Of a stretch of DNA of 64,000 nucleotides, positions 43,210 through 55,849 are shown piece by piece. The stretch is from Melitaea cinxia (taxonomy: Eukaryota; Arthropoda; Insecta; Lepidoptera; Nymphalidae), in the NCBI RefSeq assembly GCF_905220565.1, contig NC_059421.1, positions 4,855,501-4,919,500 of the forward strand. The letters run 5' to 3'. The notes beneath the pieces were generated by a model that was given only the letters and a program-made list of their open reading frames with translations, was not told where the DNA came from and made no database searches. A program made the translations under genes and the position numbers. Position 1 is the first letter of the stretch, and each line of letters begins with the position of its first letter.

Positions 43210-43689
43210 TTAATAATAATATTGCTTCATTAAAGTATAATTCAAGTATTCCTGTCAAACAACAGATACTGGTAAATTTTGTTTACTTAAATTCTAAGTT
43301 TGAGTGACAGTATGTCACTAAGAAACTACTTAAAAACAGTACAAATATAATAACAAAAAAATAAAATCATAAAAAGCATAATATAAGGAAATAGCAATAG
43401 CTACGCTAGCGTCAATGATGGACGAACGCCGTAAAGATACAAAGGGATGGAGGTTGTTTTGATCTCGAGTTGCTGGGTTTATCTTTTGTAATATCGGAGA
43501 TACTGTAACAAAGGCCTTTAAGTTATCTAAATAATATTCTAAGAAGGTTAAGTAATGGATATTAAATAAGATAGTATCAAGAGACTAAACTATGTGGAGT
43601 AACACGTGTACATTACAAGAGGAAAGTAAATTATCTTATCTGTAATAGTCTAAAAATATCTCGCTGTTGGACAATAATCTCTTGACCAA

Positions 43690-43915
43690 TTGCGGACAAT
43701 CGTTCTAGTGTGTTGATACGTGTCCTCTGCGGTCGTTGATTCGATTCCTACTTGAGCATATATTTGTATCCGAACCAGTTATTTATAAATCACTCACAGT
43801 AGGGAATATATCCGCCGACCGCAATAGAGCAGCGTGGTAAATTAGGCTTTGAGCCTTTTCATACATGGACAAAAGAGGTCTATGTCCGTAAATAGGATGT
43901 CACAGGATGAAGTAA
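43690..43915 (+). repeat. family B SINE, diverged
   Basis: GCGGTCGTTGATTCGATTCC, AATATATCCGCCGACCGCAA, TAGAGCAGCGTGGTAAATTA and GAGGTCTATGTCCGTAAATA. Confidence 0.65.
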
Positions 43916-43919
43916 ACAA

Positions 43920-45170
43920 TATGATTAATATCTTCTCACATTTATGCGAACATACGATCACACCAAGCTCATATACAACGGAATCAAAATGTTACAGTAT
44001 TTCTTATGAAAGGTGTTTATCAGTTACATTAGCTTAGAAACCAAGAGAAAAACGAATTTTAAACAAATGTAGAACCTTATTATTAAATTCTTCATTCAAG
44101 ATCTTACTCACTACTCGATCACTCACTCGAGACCTTTTAGTTAAGATCCAATTAGTTGACTAATTCTATTGAAGTTAATACAAACTCCTCAAACGAGAGT
44201 CTTTTCGTTAGTAGGTTAAATGACTTCTGTAAACTGAAAAGGTTGTTTTAAGTCTATTGGTACTTTAGTTAACCTAAGCTTCAAGTGGTGTCAATGAAAT
44301 GGCAGATATTGCTATGCCACAAAATCCTGAGTCTCGAGTGGCATGCAGTCTCTCATAATCAAAATTTCAGCTATTCGTGAAATGCCTTTGATCAGTACAT
44401 TTAGGCAGACTACAACATAATTAGATTTAAAAAGTTAATTTCTAATTTATTATCTAGAATAAAACTTCTATTTTTTTAGATAAATGCAATATTGCGAGCT
44501 TTAAAACTTAATGATTATGATGCATATCTGATTCCATAAAACTAGTTTCATTATAAATTCTTTAGCATGCTGTCAAGCTTTAACTTGATCTTCATCTTGC
44601 TTTTTATACTGCTATTATAATATCTTTACGGACTTAAGCGTCCGTTGCACATTTACTGCCTTTTTTAATCAGCATGTATAAATAATTCTTTGCTTAAATT
44701 ATAATGCATAGAACTGATGGGTACACGCGACATTGATCGCGTACAATAATTATTTTAGGTAGCAAATTAATTTTAAATAAAAATAGAAAAAATAATAAAT
44801 GTAAGAAAAAATTAATTATTGTTATAAAAAAAAAAAAAAACTTTTTAAGAATTACAAAACTAAAGCAAAGCACTGCAAAAGGCTGATAATATGACTCTTT
44901 GTATTATGTGTGCAGTAAAAGTAACCTCAGTAGTTGAACCTCATAGTATGAAAAATTTCAAGTTCCAATAATTCAAGTAAATAGATTTGATAATATCTGA
45001 ATTCTTTTTTTACATGTTTAAAATGACTGAACCTATTTTCAGGAACGTGGTGTGAAGAGCTTGCTTTAGATTTTGTGGTAAGATAGTCTTGCTAGTGTGG
45101 TCGTGGCGATAAGTGCTCGATCGGAAATATAGAGGGAAATACTCGAGGTAACCTTAGTTTGCTATCAATA
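43920..45170. other. unique sequence, no gene recognised
   Basis: AT-rich; no open frame of coding-like composition and no repeat family recognised. Confidence 0.4.
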
Positions 45171-45177
45171 TCCGGTT

Positions 45178-45310
45178 TTTTAACCAACTTCGAAAAAAGG
45201 AGGAGGTTCTTAATTCGATCGTATATTGTTGTGTGTGTTTCACCTCATAACTTTAATACCGTTTTGTACCGATTTTGATGATTCTTTTTAAATTTGAAGG
45301 TTGGTGCTTT
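45178..45310 (+). repeat. family D repeat, 5' part
   Basis: TTTTTTAACCAACTTCGAAA, AAAGGAGGAGGTTCTTAATT, CGTTTTGTACCGATTTTGAT. Confidence 0.7.
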
Positions 45311-45439
45311 TATGCATATATTTAAATTTGAATGAGAAATAACGAGTTATTATTGAGTTATCCCTTATAATAAGTATTATACTATATTTGTCGTTGTAAA
45401 ATAAATTAAGTTTTTCTCACTTAATGGACTATCCGACAC

Positions 45440-45533
45440 AAAAGTAATTTTTCAATTTGGAACAGTAGTTATTAAGATTAGCGCGCTTTAACAAACAAAC
45501 ATACATATTTAGCTTTTTAATATTAGTATTGAT
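45440..45533 (-). mobile_element. Helitron-like 5' fragment
   Basis: Reverse complement carries AATACTAATATTAAAAAGC and GTTTGTTTGTTAAAGCGCGC, as at the 5' ends of copies at 1640 and 61489. Confidence 0.4.
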
Positions 45534-45654
45534 CTCGTATCGATATTCATTAAGACTACTTCCTATAAGAAACTGAAATTAATAGTAATTAAGGGGTCAA
45601 TGAATTTGTATAATAATAAAATAATGTAAAGAATATTGTTGTGATACTTTAAAT

Positions 45655-45784
45655 TCATCATCATCACATCAGCCTATCGCAGTCCACAGCTGGACATAGG
45701 CCTACACAAGTTCGCGCCAAAAATCGCGAGAACTCAATTTATGTGTGTTGCCCATAGTCACCACACTGAGCAGGCGGGTTGGTG
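45655..45784 (-). mobile_element. family A element, short copy with 9-bp target duplication
   Basis: ACTTTAAAT at 45646-45654 and 45785-45793. The insert stops at the same internal point (GGGTTGGTGA) as the copy at 4660. Confidence 0.85.
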
Positions 45785-45976
45785 ACTTTAAATATTCGAC
45801 ACTAGTAAAATGGGAAGGGAGATAACATGTTGAATCGGTTACAGTAAATTACTAATAGGATAAAAACTTTAATTTGTAATGTGAAATTAAAGTTTTTAGT
45901 TGTGTTTGAGCATCGATTTGATGAAAACTAGCTTCAAAACTTTTCAATAATACCGTTATTTTTATAATTATTTATA

Positions 45977-46205
45977 GCTTCAGCCTGTAATATCCCACTG
46001 CTGGGCATATGCCTCTTTTCCCATGAAGGAGAAGGATCAGAGCTTAATCCACCACGCTGCTCAATACCGGATGGCGGATATATTCCCTACTATAAATAGC
46101 GATCGCTATTAGTTTTACATGATAACAACTGGGACCGACGGCTTAACATGCTCCGCGAGGCACGGTGGGGAGACCCAAAAGAACTGCTCAAAAACCCAGA
46201 CCACA
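45977..46205 (-). mobile_element. family B SINE
   Basis: CTTCAGCCTGTAATATCCCA, GGAGAAGGATCAGAGCTTAA, AACATGCTCCGCGAGGCACG: reverse complement of the B body and 3' end. Confidence 0.82.
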
Positions 46206-47175
46206 CACACATTATTTATATTATCGTTTAAGTGTACACAAAACTAACGGATCCGCTCGTGACATAAGTGAATCCCATTCAAACAAAATAATATTATTAT
46301 TGCTTATTATACCAAACCTAATTTCAACAATACAACCGTCAAAAATTATACAAATTACTCTATAATTGTTTATAGCAGTCAAATGTTTCGCAATTAGCAA
46401 TTAAAATGGTTATCATAACAATATCGAATAGTCCGCTAATCACAATAACTGTATTATGTACCAAATAAAGATCAAATATATGCAAACGTGTACAAATAAA
46501 TTTATATTGTACGAGTATTTATCACCTAAATACAATCTAATTGTATGAATAATTTATTTTCATTAATATTAACTTAAAAGGAAATATAATTAAATTTTGA
46601 TGCCAAATGGATTTATGCCATTAAAACGAATCGCATTATTATTAATGTGATGAAATTTATTTAACAAATCACATTAATTTTGTTAAAATAAAAATGTTTG
46701 CTACTTAAAAATAAATAATAATAACTTATTAACAAAAGTGTAACAAATAAAACACTACGTATAAATCATAATCATAATAATACATCTAAGATATACTAAC
46801 AAAACATTTTTTATATCATTAACGTAATAAACTGAAAATATATAATAAAGCAAATATATATATATATAATTTAAATTTAATTTCACAATACAATACTGAT
46901 CTAAAATCTATGCAATACATAAAAGCAAAATTTTAATCCGATTGACACCGTACCAAACTCCTCTTGTAATTAATAATAATATTCTGTGGCGTACACACAG
47001 GCAAACTAGAGACTTCAACTTCTATTCAATACAATTGAACACAGACATTTTGTTTCCTCGTGTCTAAAAGGCATAGCTTTCAGGCCGTGAGCAGAGAAAA
47101 GCAGTGTTCTCGAAACAACTGACTCGAAATTCAAAACGTAGACAACGTCAAAGCTATAGTAATCAACAATGTTAC

Positions 47176-47281
47176 TCATTGGACCGGACCCCATTGAACG
47201 TGCATACTCGACGGGGCTGCTGGATTTACGTTAATTGTTCGAACTAAATTAATTGCATCACGATTTGATGCTTTGTTTTTC
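47176..47281 (-). other. candidate minus-strand exon with fibronectin-III-like sequence
   Basis: A strong minus-strand acceptor (TTTTTTTCTTCTTAAG) precedes an open stretch that reads LVRTINVNPAAPSSMHVQWG then PVQ-stop. The Val-x-Pro...Ser-x-x-Val-x-Trp pattern resembles the first strands of an FN3 domain. No good donor follows before the stop, so it could only be terminal or is coincidental. Confidence 0.2.
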
Positions 47282-49186
47282 CTTAAGAAGAAAAAAATTA
47301 AGTTTTGTTTAAATAGGTAATATGATATTATTAGATATACTAAATTTAAGTGAACTGATTTAGCCTGAAAATGTATCACTAACTTGGCAAAGGCCATTCT
47401 CAGTCTATTGTATATAGGAGTAGTGTTTGAGCTCAATCCAGATATTGTTCTTGTCATGAGTGTAATATTAATGTTAATGACATTTAGGACTGATGTTTAC
47501 GTGCTCTATTAAATAAGGTGGAAAACATTTGCATAACAATCTATGCGTAAGGTAACGTGAGATCCGTGAATAAGCGCCTAGTTCAGTAGGTAATAGGTTT
47601 AACGATATTAATATCGCTTTAAATGCTCTCTTTAAGAACAATCAATGTTCCAGAATCCATTCCAAGTGAGAAATCACCAATCATTACGTTATTTCCTTAA
47701 ATAATAGATTACAATTCTAAAGGGGAGCTATCTCAAGATTTTCTTTTAATGTGACGAAAAATTGGCGAGGATTTATTTTATTAAGCAAGGGAGAAACGAC
47801 ACGGATGGAACGCAGCGTTCAATTATAGTAATTGGAGGTTTGAATTGTACTAACATTTATTCATGGCTTAGTTATTCCGATTATACAATTTGTGGATAAT
47901 AATTTCGAAATGGGTCGCGATTCCCTGTAATATTTCTACTGTCTACTCTGTCTGTATATTTAACGCTTTAGCCACGATACAAGCAAAGAGTTTAATTTGA
48001 AATTTATTGATTTCTCGGAATTTATAAAGTAAAAATAAATAGCAGAACAGTATCTATTCACATAACTTTCGAACGAATGCAGAAAATTAAACAATTCCTT
48101 TTTTTATAAAAAATGTTGTATGGTACAGTCTCTGGTAATCTGCATCAGGCAAATAACAATTGCGTAATAAATATGCTAAATTAAGGAGGTTATTAGCTTG
48201 CAAGACAATCATATTGCTTAATGTGCGTTGACCCGTACAAATGTAAGTGATACGAAAGTCAGTTAGTAATTTCGTAAATATATCTGTGTCTTATTACGAA
48301 AAAAGTTAATAAATTCTTTTAAAATTACTGTTGGTTTTCGTACTGAAAATGATACGCTTCTGTAACAACGTTGATCCCATTGCTAAACAAAGGCTCGCTA
48401 TTCAGGAGAGGATTGACTTATCTGTCTCGCTACTCGACTTTGGTTGACGGCGATATATCGTATCTTCCTAGAAAGGCAGACGTTCTCGAGTTCTTCCTTT
48501 CACAAAAGCGCGCAACACAAATGTTGTAAATAAAGCAAACAAAAAAATATCGTTATATGTATTTGTATTCGTTGTCAATAATTGTCTAGGTACATTTAGA
48601 GATTCCTGAATATTATATACACTTTTGAACTCCATCTTTTGGGTTTGTGTAAAAGCGTCTGACACAGCCCCCTCTATTTTCATGCGTATCTGTCAAACGC
48701 ATATCGTTTGTTTTATGTTCAATTGAATATTTTTGGATTAAGCAATATCAGTACACCCTTTCAATAGTTCAAGCATGAAGTTTTTATTTTTTTGCATTGG
48801 GAATGAATTTTGGTAGTTACTTTTGCCTTAGCCTCAAAACACTTAAAGGATTTCAATTGGTTGAGATGTCAAGTGGAGTTAATTTTGCTAACATCGACCT
48901 CTTGACTAAACACGGCGGATATCCCCTTGAACAATTACAGCCCAGGTGAAGGTGAACAAACATAAACGGACATTAGTAGCGCCTATCTTGAATTAGTTTG
49001 CGTCGATCTAGTAGAACACTTCCTTAAGAGATCATTTAGCGAGACCTATATGGATCTTTTATTGATCAAGAACCACATTTGAATTTATTAAAAGTAAAAT
49101 TTGTGCATTGCTACTTTTATTATAGATAATATTACAAGAAATAATTTGCTTTTTTTGTAATTAAACTCTACAGTTACATTTTTCAG

Positions 49187-49216
49187 ATGTATTGGACTGG
49201 AAGGAAATATGACATC
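49187..49216 (+). other. candidate 30-nt micro-exon
   Basis: Bounded by TTACATTTTTCAG (ends 49186) and GTAAGTATT (49217), both near consensus. Open in two frames (MYWTGRKYDI or CIGLEGNMT). No partner exons identified. Confidence 0.2.
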
Positions 49217-49822
49217 GTAAGTATTTAACTCAGTATTGTAGAGATAAATTATCTATTGTCAAATGTAAACAGTATTTAGAAAGAGTAGAATAAGTGGTTG
49301 CCTGTATTCTATACAGTCTATAGTCGTTTATACAAATGAGCCTAACTAATACCTTATTAGAAAGAGTGCTCATGAAAAAAATATTAAATTAGAAAGGCAC
49401 GATAATTTCTCAGATCACTTCCCCTAACGCAAGACTGCTGACTTTAGTCATTTCAGAGAACGATCGTTTTAATTTAACGAAAATTTTATTTAGAATGATG
49501 TGGAATATTTGTGATTTTATCTACTAATTTCTATTACATATATTACATTTTTTAATAAGAGAGAGGGAGAAAGATAGCTACATGGGTCGAGGAATTAAAT
49601 GCGTTTCATTAAATTAAAATACTTCGCAAAATAGTCTTATGGTAGGGGAAAAGAAAAATTTCTTTGCCACAATTCGTGATGACTTGTAATATGTGATATA
49701 TATTTATTACTATGATTTATATATTAGGGTTTATATTTGAAACTAATATGCATCTTTATATTAAAGATAAGATAGTACATTTTGGTATAGATATTACCTT
49801 TCTAATTCATTTGATGCTGCAG

Positions 49823-49875
49823 ATGTTTATGAAAACGATCATTTAGCACCAGATGACGCCTCGAAGAAAAGCTAA
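49823..49875 (+). other. candidate terminal exon
   Basis: After acceptor TTTGATGCTGCAG (ends 49822), one frame reads VYENDHLAPDDASKKS-stop, with higher GC than the surroundings. Its phase is not compatible with the candidate micro-exon at 49187. Confidence 0.18.
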
Positions 49876-50749
49876 TATTATAAATTAAAAAGAAAGTGAT
49901 TTTATTTTCTTTTATTCATTTAAGGACCAATGGCGTGTTCATTTATGAATTACATCGTAAATCTTATAACCAAGCACTTTTAGGGCAGATTTTTTTCATG
50001 GAAACCTCTTGGGTAGGTAAAGAGCCCTACAGTCGCCCAGTGCTCTTGTATAGAGGAGTTCATTGTTCTATAACATAATAGTCGACGCCATTTTGAGTCG
50101 CCTTTACGATGTTTTGTTACAGTGTAGCGTGACAGTTTTATGACAAAAAAAAAATAGTTTTTCCGTTATCTTTTGTGCTTCGTTTATCGGTAATGGATAG
50201 ATATACATATTTATAAATATAGGTAGTTATTGTTCATGTATGTCAGGAGGGTAATATTTTTTAAAGTATGTTGGTACTAACATCGTTACAATTGTTGTAA
50301 TTGTGAGAGGTTTTTAAACAATATTTTACAAATGTTTTTGATATAATTTTCAATTTCAGTTTTACAAGAATAATGTTCTCAATTTTCAAACAGTCGTTTA
50401 TTCATTTTGATTTATGGGTTTAATTGTGCAATATAGCATGGATGATTTCGCCAATGTCACGTAAAATGGTGAAGAACACGTCACGAAGGGGATTGCTTGA
50501 AGTGGTCGAGATGTCTTCTTAGTTTTAAATGTGTTATAAAACTTACAATACTGAAAACTCGCTACCCAACTCCAATATAACAAATTTATTATGATATGTA
50601 AATATAAACACGGATAATCTAAGGTTATTGTTAATTTAAAATTTGAAGTAAATATAAAAAACAGGAATAATAATTTTACAAATTGTATTTAAATAATCCT
50701 TCTAGCATTCAACATAGTATACACACACGCATCTTTTTTCACATCACAC

Positions 50750-50850
50750 ACATCAGCACTGCTGGACATAGGCTTCCCCAAGTTCGCGCCAGACATCCCA
50801 GTTTTCCACAATCCTCATCCAGACTACATCGGCAATCTTACCGGTAATTA
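50750..50850 (-). pseudogene. RTE-type LINE C-terminal fragment
   Basis: Reverse complement reads GGATGAGGATTGTGGAAAAC, TGGGATGTCTGGCGCGAACT and GAAGCCTATGTCCAGCAGTG: the WMRI..EN...WRE..EAYVQQ tail of the element at 21798. Confidence 0.65.
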
Positions 50851-50859
50851 TATTATTAT

Positions 50860-51975
50860 ATTTAATAAATTTATTACTATAAAATGCCCCATCGCTTTAA
50901 CATTTGTATTTAAACTATAAGATAAAGACATCTGCGATATAGTTCTTCAAAATTGTTTGATTTTACCCTTTTCTCATATATAATTCAGTATTTCAATTTT
51001 CATTATAAATGAATATTTTACTATCGTCTATTACGAATATCAACTGCAGGGGTCTTTATATTAAACGACTCTTTTACGATTTCAGTTTAAATCTCAGTAA
51101 TATAATTTTGCTGCCGTTTCTCTATTCTTTATTATCTCAATAAAATGTTTTACTACGTTACACCTGCACTGGTGTTTCCGATCATGTTATAGTTTATATT
51201 TTTCTTAGTTATGATTTTTGGAATGTTAATATTCTTCGCTAGAAATATGTTTAGAATTTTCAAATTACGCTTTTATATTTTTATATAGGAAGTAAAATAT
51301 TATTATTCTATTTAATTAAAATTCTGAATAGATAAACTTGTTCTTTTGAGATACAGTAGACTTTTTAATTCATTTTTTGAAGGCGTGTCTTTTGGAATGA
51401 AGGACAAGGATTTGTAATAAATAAAAAAATAAATATGTGCCTTTAATCTTACCATATAGATCCTATTTTATTATTTCCTATCCCATCCTGTTTTTACGTT
51501 ATTTGAAATAAATATAGAACCAATAACGCTTATACAGAAACATTGTTAAGTTTGATTTCCTGTTCATTGAAGAATGTCATAAAACTTCGCGCCAAAACTC
51601 AACTAGACTCGGAGAGAAAGTCATAAACAATGTCAAAAATTATGACAAATGTCAAAACTTAACGCGGTTAAAACGATGAGAGGTATTTAGTAAAATATTA
51701 CAAAATTGCGTGTTTTGAATTTCGAATGTTAATATAAAAATAATATTATACTTTTATGTATTTAAGATTTCCGTGACGTTAAAACATAATTAATTTAAGG
51801 AAACAGGTGATATTTAGTCAAATAAAACTAAATCCTTCAATCTTCAATCCTTCCTTCTTTATCAATTTGTAATATCATTAGTAACACGTATTTGAAGCTT
51901 AGGTTGTTAAAATGATAAAAGTAATGGAAGTTTGAGAATTTAATTAAAACGTAACTTAATATACATAACTTTTTT
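50860..51975. other. unique AT-rich sequence
   Basis: No gene recognised. The segment 51585-51680 has GTCAAAA/ATGACAAATGTC repeats and GCGCCAAAA; may be a decayed MITE. Confidence 0.4.
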
Positions 51976-51984
51976 TTAAATAAC

Positions 51985-52255
51985 AAGGTCGGTAAACAAA
52001 CGTACGGCTCACCTGATGGTAAGCGATTACCGTAGCTTGTAGACGTCTGCAACACCAAAAGCATCGCAAGGGCGTTGCCGACCCTATACCCAATTCCCCC
52101 CAGCAGCTCTGGTCACCTTACTCTCCATCGGTAACACAATACTGCTTAAAAGCAGTATTATTTTGTTGTGATCTTCTGTAAGGTTGAGCTACTACCACAG
52201 TCGGTCTGTTCCGTATTTTAAGCGGAAATTTCCTGCTGAGACCTACCTTAGTTAA
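51985..52255 (-). repeat. family C repeat, near full length
   Basis: GGTCGGTAAACAAACGTACG, GCTCACCTGATGGTAAGCGA, TGTAGACGTCTGCAACACCA and CTTCTGTAAGGTTGAGCTAC. Confidence 0.8.
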
Positions 52256-52262
52256 ACTTATA

Positions 52263-52430
52263 TGCCCGGGGTGAGGTGGCGAATGCTAGCGCAACCCTAT
52301 CTCGGCCCAGCCAGGTGGACGACTACTCAAACGTGGTAGTTCTTTAGTCAGTAGGAGTCTGACATAACCCTCTGGCGCCCCGGCGCCGGTGTATCATGGA
52401 TACGATGGATTTTCCCCACGTAAAAAAAAG
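52263..52430 (+). repeat. GC-rich LINE-like fragment with short A-run
   Basis: GCCCGGGGTGAGGTGGCGAA, CCCTCTGGCGCCCCGGCGCC, ATGGATACGATGGATTTTCC then seven A. It looks like the end of a non-LTR element; clade not identified. Confidence 0.45.
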
Positions 52431-52504
52431 TTACACTTATATGTAACGCAACTTCTTACAAAACTAAGAATATTTTCGTTCAAGTGGCTTTCCATTACGA
52501 AATA

Positions 52505-52679
52505 ATCCCTATTATCCCGACATGTAAATGTAAGTTTGTTTGTTACGCTCTCACGCGAAAACTACTTAACCGAGCATCATGAAACTTCGCACACATATGC
52601 TTGGAGGTATTAGAAGTAAAATAGGATACTTTTTATTAAAATTCAATGCGAGCGAAGCCACAGATAGGTAAAAGCTAGT
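52505..52679 (+). mobile_element. Helitron-like element
   Basis: ATGTAAGTTTGTTTGTTACG, CGCGAAAACTACTTAACCGA, ATGCGAGCGAAGCCACAGAT and CTAGT at 52675-52679. Related to 61489 and 61845. Confidence 0.6.
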
Positions 52680-53114
52680 AAGATAATTTACTTCACTCTT
52701 AAAATTTTATAAGTGAAGACAAAAGATGAACTGTCTGAATTCGAAAACTGACTCCAAACGCGATTAAACGCGAGATCAACACTGCAATTGACATGATCAA
52801 CTGGAATTTTTAGGTATTTTATTATTAACCATTACGATAAAGTGTCGCAAAGTAAAAACGTACTCTTAAATTTCTAAGTCGTAAAATGTGACGCCAAGTT
52901 ATTTTATTGACTGAATAAAGATTTTCAAGTTAATACTGCATTAGACTTTCCAAACAAAATTTGGATGAGAAATTTTAAATTATGTATTTAGTTTAGAAAC
53001 TTACTTTCTTGTTAAACACTATTATGTCTGATTCCATAGAATATATATTTTTTATTTAGGCTTCTATGACTTTGAAATATTAGAGTACTTTAATTAAATT
53101 GAAGTAAGGTCTTC

Positions 53115-53315
53115 TTAAATGTTATCTGATGGTAAGCGATAATTGTAGCTTATAGACGTATGCAAGACTAGTATCATAGAAATCGCGTTACCGATCCGAC
53201 CCCCAATACCCCCAGGAACTCTGGTGATCTTCTGTAAGGTCGAGGTACTTCCCCAGTCGGACTGTACCAGATTTCAAGCAGAATATTTTCTGTTGTGCTC
53301 TACCTCAGTTAATTA
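53115..53315 (-). repeat. family C repeat, truncated
   Basis: CTGATGGTAAGCGATAATTG, GACCCCCAATACCCCCAGGA, TCTTCTGTAAGGTCGAGGTA and GTGCTCTACCTCAGTTAA. The CACCTTACTCACC...CTTGAAA segment is deleted. Confidence 0.75.
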
Positions 53316-53329
53316 TAGTATAAAAATAA

Positions 53330-54330
53330 TATAATATAGGTTTTATAGAGTTTGACTCGTGGAAGCCGATTGTGTGATTATTACGTAGCTTTTACTTAGT
53401 AACATAAGAGTAACGATACAGAGGTCATAATAATATGAAAGTTAATCAGTTTGTTCAGTCTCTGATACGAACAGCAATTCTATATTTTCATTAAAAATAA
53501 AAGTACATTTTTTATTATTATTTATACCATTGTGTGTATAAGAAATAAAAAATAATGGTTAATTTATTTACTACTTCATAAAATATTTGGTAAGAGCCTA
53601 CCAGTACAGTACGTAAAAAGTCTTGTCTCTAGAAAAAACATTTAATCCTGTTTTTGCTCATTTCTTCTTTCTTCTTACCTAATAGACTTCTAAACTTAAA
53701 AATTCATGACATCCAAATATAAATCCAACCCATGTACGTTACCTTTTACTCAAAATTGTTTTTATTGAATTTCTAAGCGATCCTGCAGTTTATACAAACC
53801 TTTTTTAAGCCAAAGTGATTTTTCTTGTCGTGAATTCTATATGAGAGTAAGTTAATATTTTGTTTTCGCCTTGAGGGACCTCCATGGAGTTACGGGTTCA
53901 GATCACGTGGATTTACGAAAGAACTAAGAATTCTCTTTATGGCACTTTTTATTCTGTTTGTTATATATTTAATGTTTTGTTTAGAGTCTTATTTAAGTTG
54001 AGATTTTTCGTCATACGTTTTGTATTTATGGATTACTTAAAAGGAAGGTCCTCAAAATGTTTTTGTTTTGTCGTTTGGCGATAATTTTTTCTCTTTTTAA
54101 ATAATTTAAGGATTGGCTAATTTCAATTATTTTAAGAGGAATTAAACAAGATATTTAGAACTCTGTTTTTTATGAAATTCTTACACTGCCAAATGTTCAA
54201 ATTGTGGGCACTTAAAGGTCGGAATGGAGCTCGTATTATAACAACCACATAAAAATAGTGCTATAGGATTTTGACGAAAGTCATTGGTTTTCGTTTGTGG
54301 CTTTATGTTTAAGACATACAAATGTGATCC
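53330..54330. other. unique sequence, no gene recognised
   Basis: AT-rich; open frames here have no coding-like composition. Confidence 0.4.
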
Positions 54331-54334
54331 TCGT

Positions 54335-54475
54335 GCTCGTAATAATAATAATAATAATGCTTTATTCGTAAAAATATTTACATACAATAATGAGTTCCCT
54401 GGTTCTTGTGATAGGCAAAACCTCTGCCATTATGAACCAATGTGCTCTTCCATTATTTTTTTCTAAAACAAAATT
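54335..54475 (-). repeat. LINE 3' tail with AATAAAG and (ATT)n
   Basis: Reverse complement: TTTGCCTATCACAAGAACCA, ATTTTTACGAATAAAGC then (ATT)n at 54341-54358. Same layout as 38385-38570 but different sequence. Confidence 0.55.
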
Positions 54476-54519
54476 AGCACATAATAGTTATCTAACAACC
54501 GATCTAACGTATTACTGTC

Positions 54520-54715
54520 AAAGTAGGTACCGCGTGGGTACCTGGATATATGTATTTGTACAAATATTTTTTCCGGTTCGGATGTTATGTCCTTGTGTCA
54601 GCCCCAGTCACTATCATAAATACTTGACAGCAATCGGCTATTCATAATAGGGAATATATCCGCCAACCTGCAGTGGAGCAGCGTGGTGGATTAAAGTCCA
54701 ATCCTTCTCTGATCT
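54520..54715 (+). repeat. family B SINE, internally deleted
   Basis: GTACCGCGTGGGTACCTGGA, CAAATATTTTTTCCGGTTCG, AATATATCCGCCAACCTGCA and GTGGAGCAGCGTGGTGGATT. Confidence 0.7.
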
Positions 54716-55128
54716 GATGTTACATCAGTGTGATCGTGATCATAGCTATCTATTATATATTAACAATTATCATTCCAAATTCAAAATTTTACGTTTGCCT
54801 TAATTTTTGTAGCGGACATTTGTATTTTGTAAAGCCATTGTTATCATCCGCATCGTACTTCGGGAGCATCAAAAGTTGTGGATCTCAAACCGAAGAGCAG
54901 TAGCGTGGCAGATTAAATTCAAGCCTTTATTCTGTGGAATTCTTCTGCGGAGACGAGACCTTCGCTTTGCGTCGGGATATTGGTTTTAGTTGACCAGTTT
55001 CATTAACTTTTAACAGAGTTACACGGGTTTCTCTTTACCTTTACATTTTTAAGCTTTAAAAATATAAAGTCATTTATATATCATAAAAAAAAGAAACATA
55101 GATATAAAGAAACAAGCAAAAGTAATGG

Positions 55129-55404
55129 ATGCTCAAAACCATTGCAAAAAAACTAAAGTGGAGATGATCAGGCCACGTAGCACGTATGAACTTAGATAGA
55201 TGGTCCAACATAGTAACTCATTGGCCAGGCCCGTTTGGAAACGGAAACAGGGTAGGCACTCTGATAAGTGGCTTGATGAGATTAAAAAGAGCAGGAGACA
55301 ACTGGACGTCAAAAGCCAAAGATAGAAAACTTTGGAGTAAAATGGAGGAGGCCTTTACTCGAAAAGAGGTCCTTAATAGAGAAAAAATAACTACATTTGC
55401 ATGA
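55129..55404 (+). pseudogene. RTE-like LINE reverse transcriptase, C-terminal remnant with in-frame stop
   Basis: Reads MLKTIAKKLKWR-stop-SGHVARMNLDRWSN, then KAKDRKLWSKMEEAFTRKE to TGA at 55402. The GHVARM..DRW and the DR..W..MEEAFT motifs are those of LINE reverse-transcriptase C-termini. TGA at 55165 stands where a Trp codon is expected. A TAA-rich tail (55455-55472) follows, fitting a LINE 3' end. Confidence 0.7.
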
Positions 55405-55849
55405 TTTATTCACAAAAAACTATTTATTGTATATTAAGGATAAATAAATGGCTTAGTAATAATAATAATAATATCATAAAAATCCAAATAATGATTAAGA
55501 CCTTCAGAGAAAATTACTGTATGTGCCGTGTAAATTACCTATCGATTCTACCTCCTCCATTATTACCAAATTAATAATACACTAAATTGGCCTTTTGACT
55601 TTCAAATAATAAATAAGTGGGTCAATAAGGGTTAAAGCTGTATTCTGGTTTAGTTAAAATATTTAATAACATCGACAAATTTAAATTTGAAACTACTTTT
55701 AATATTGTTGAGTGGGAATTAAGTTGTTTATACTTTTTTTCAGAGTTTTTCAGCGTTATGTTTAATATTATATGGTTTAAAAAGACGCATTTGGTGACAA
55801 GGCAAGCTATTTTTATCAGAAATGTATATAAAACTGAGTCGACAAAGAA

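Larger units (their letters stand above)
46380..50700. other. repeat-poor region with isolated coding-like segments
   Basis: About 4.3 kb with none of families A-E. Contains GC-richer patches at 47560-47680, 48350-48500 and 48870-49060, and the candidate exons listed separately. It may be intron or regulatory DNA of a gene outside the window. Confidence 0.4.

Noticed and set aside
48468..48683. 71-codon minus-strand open frame in a GC-richer patch
   Set aside because: No domain, splice signals or start context that support it.
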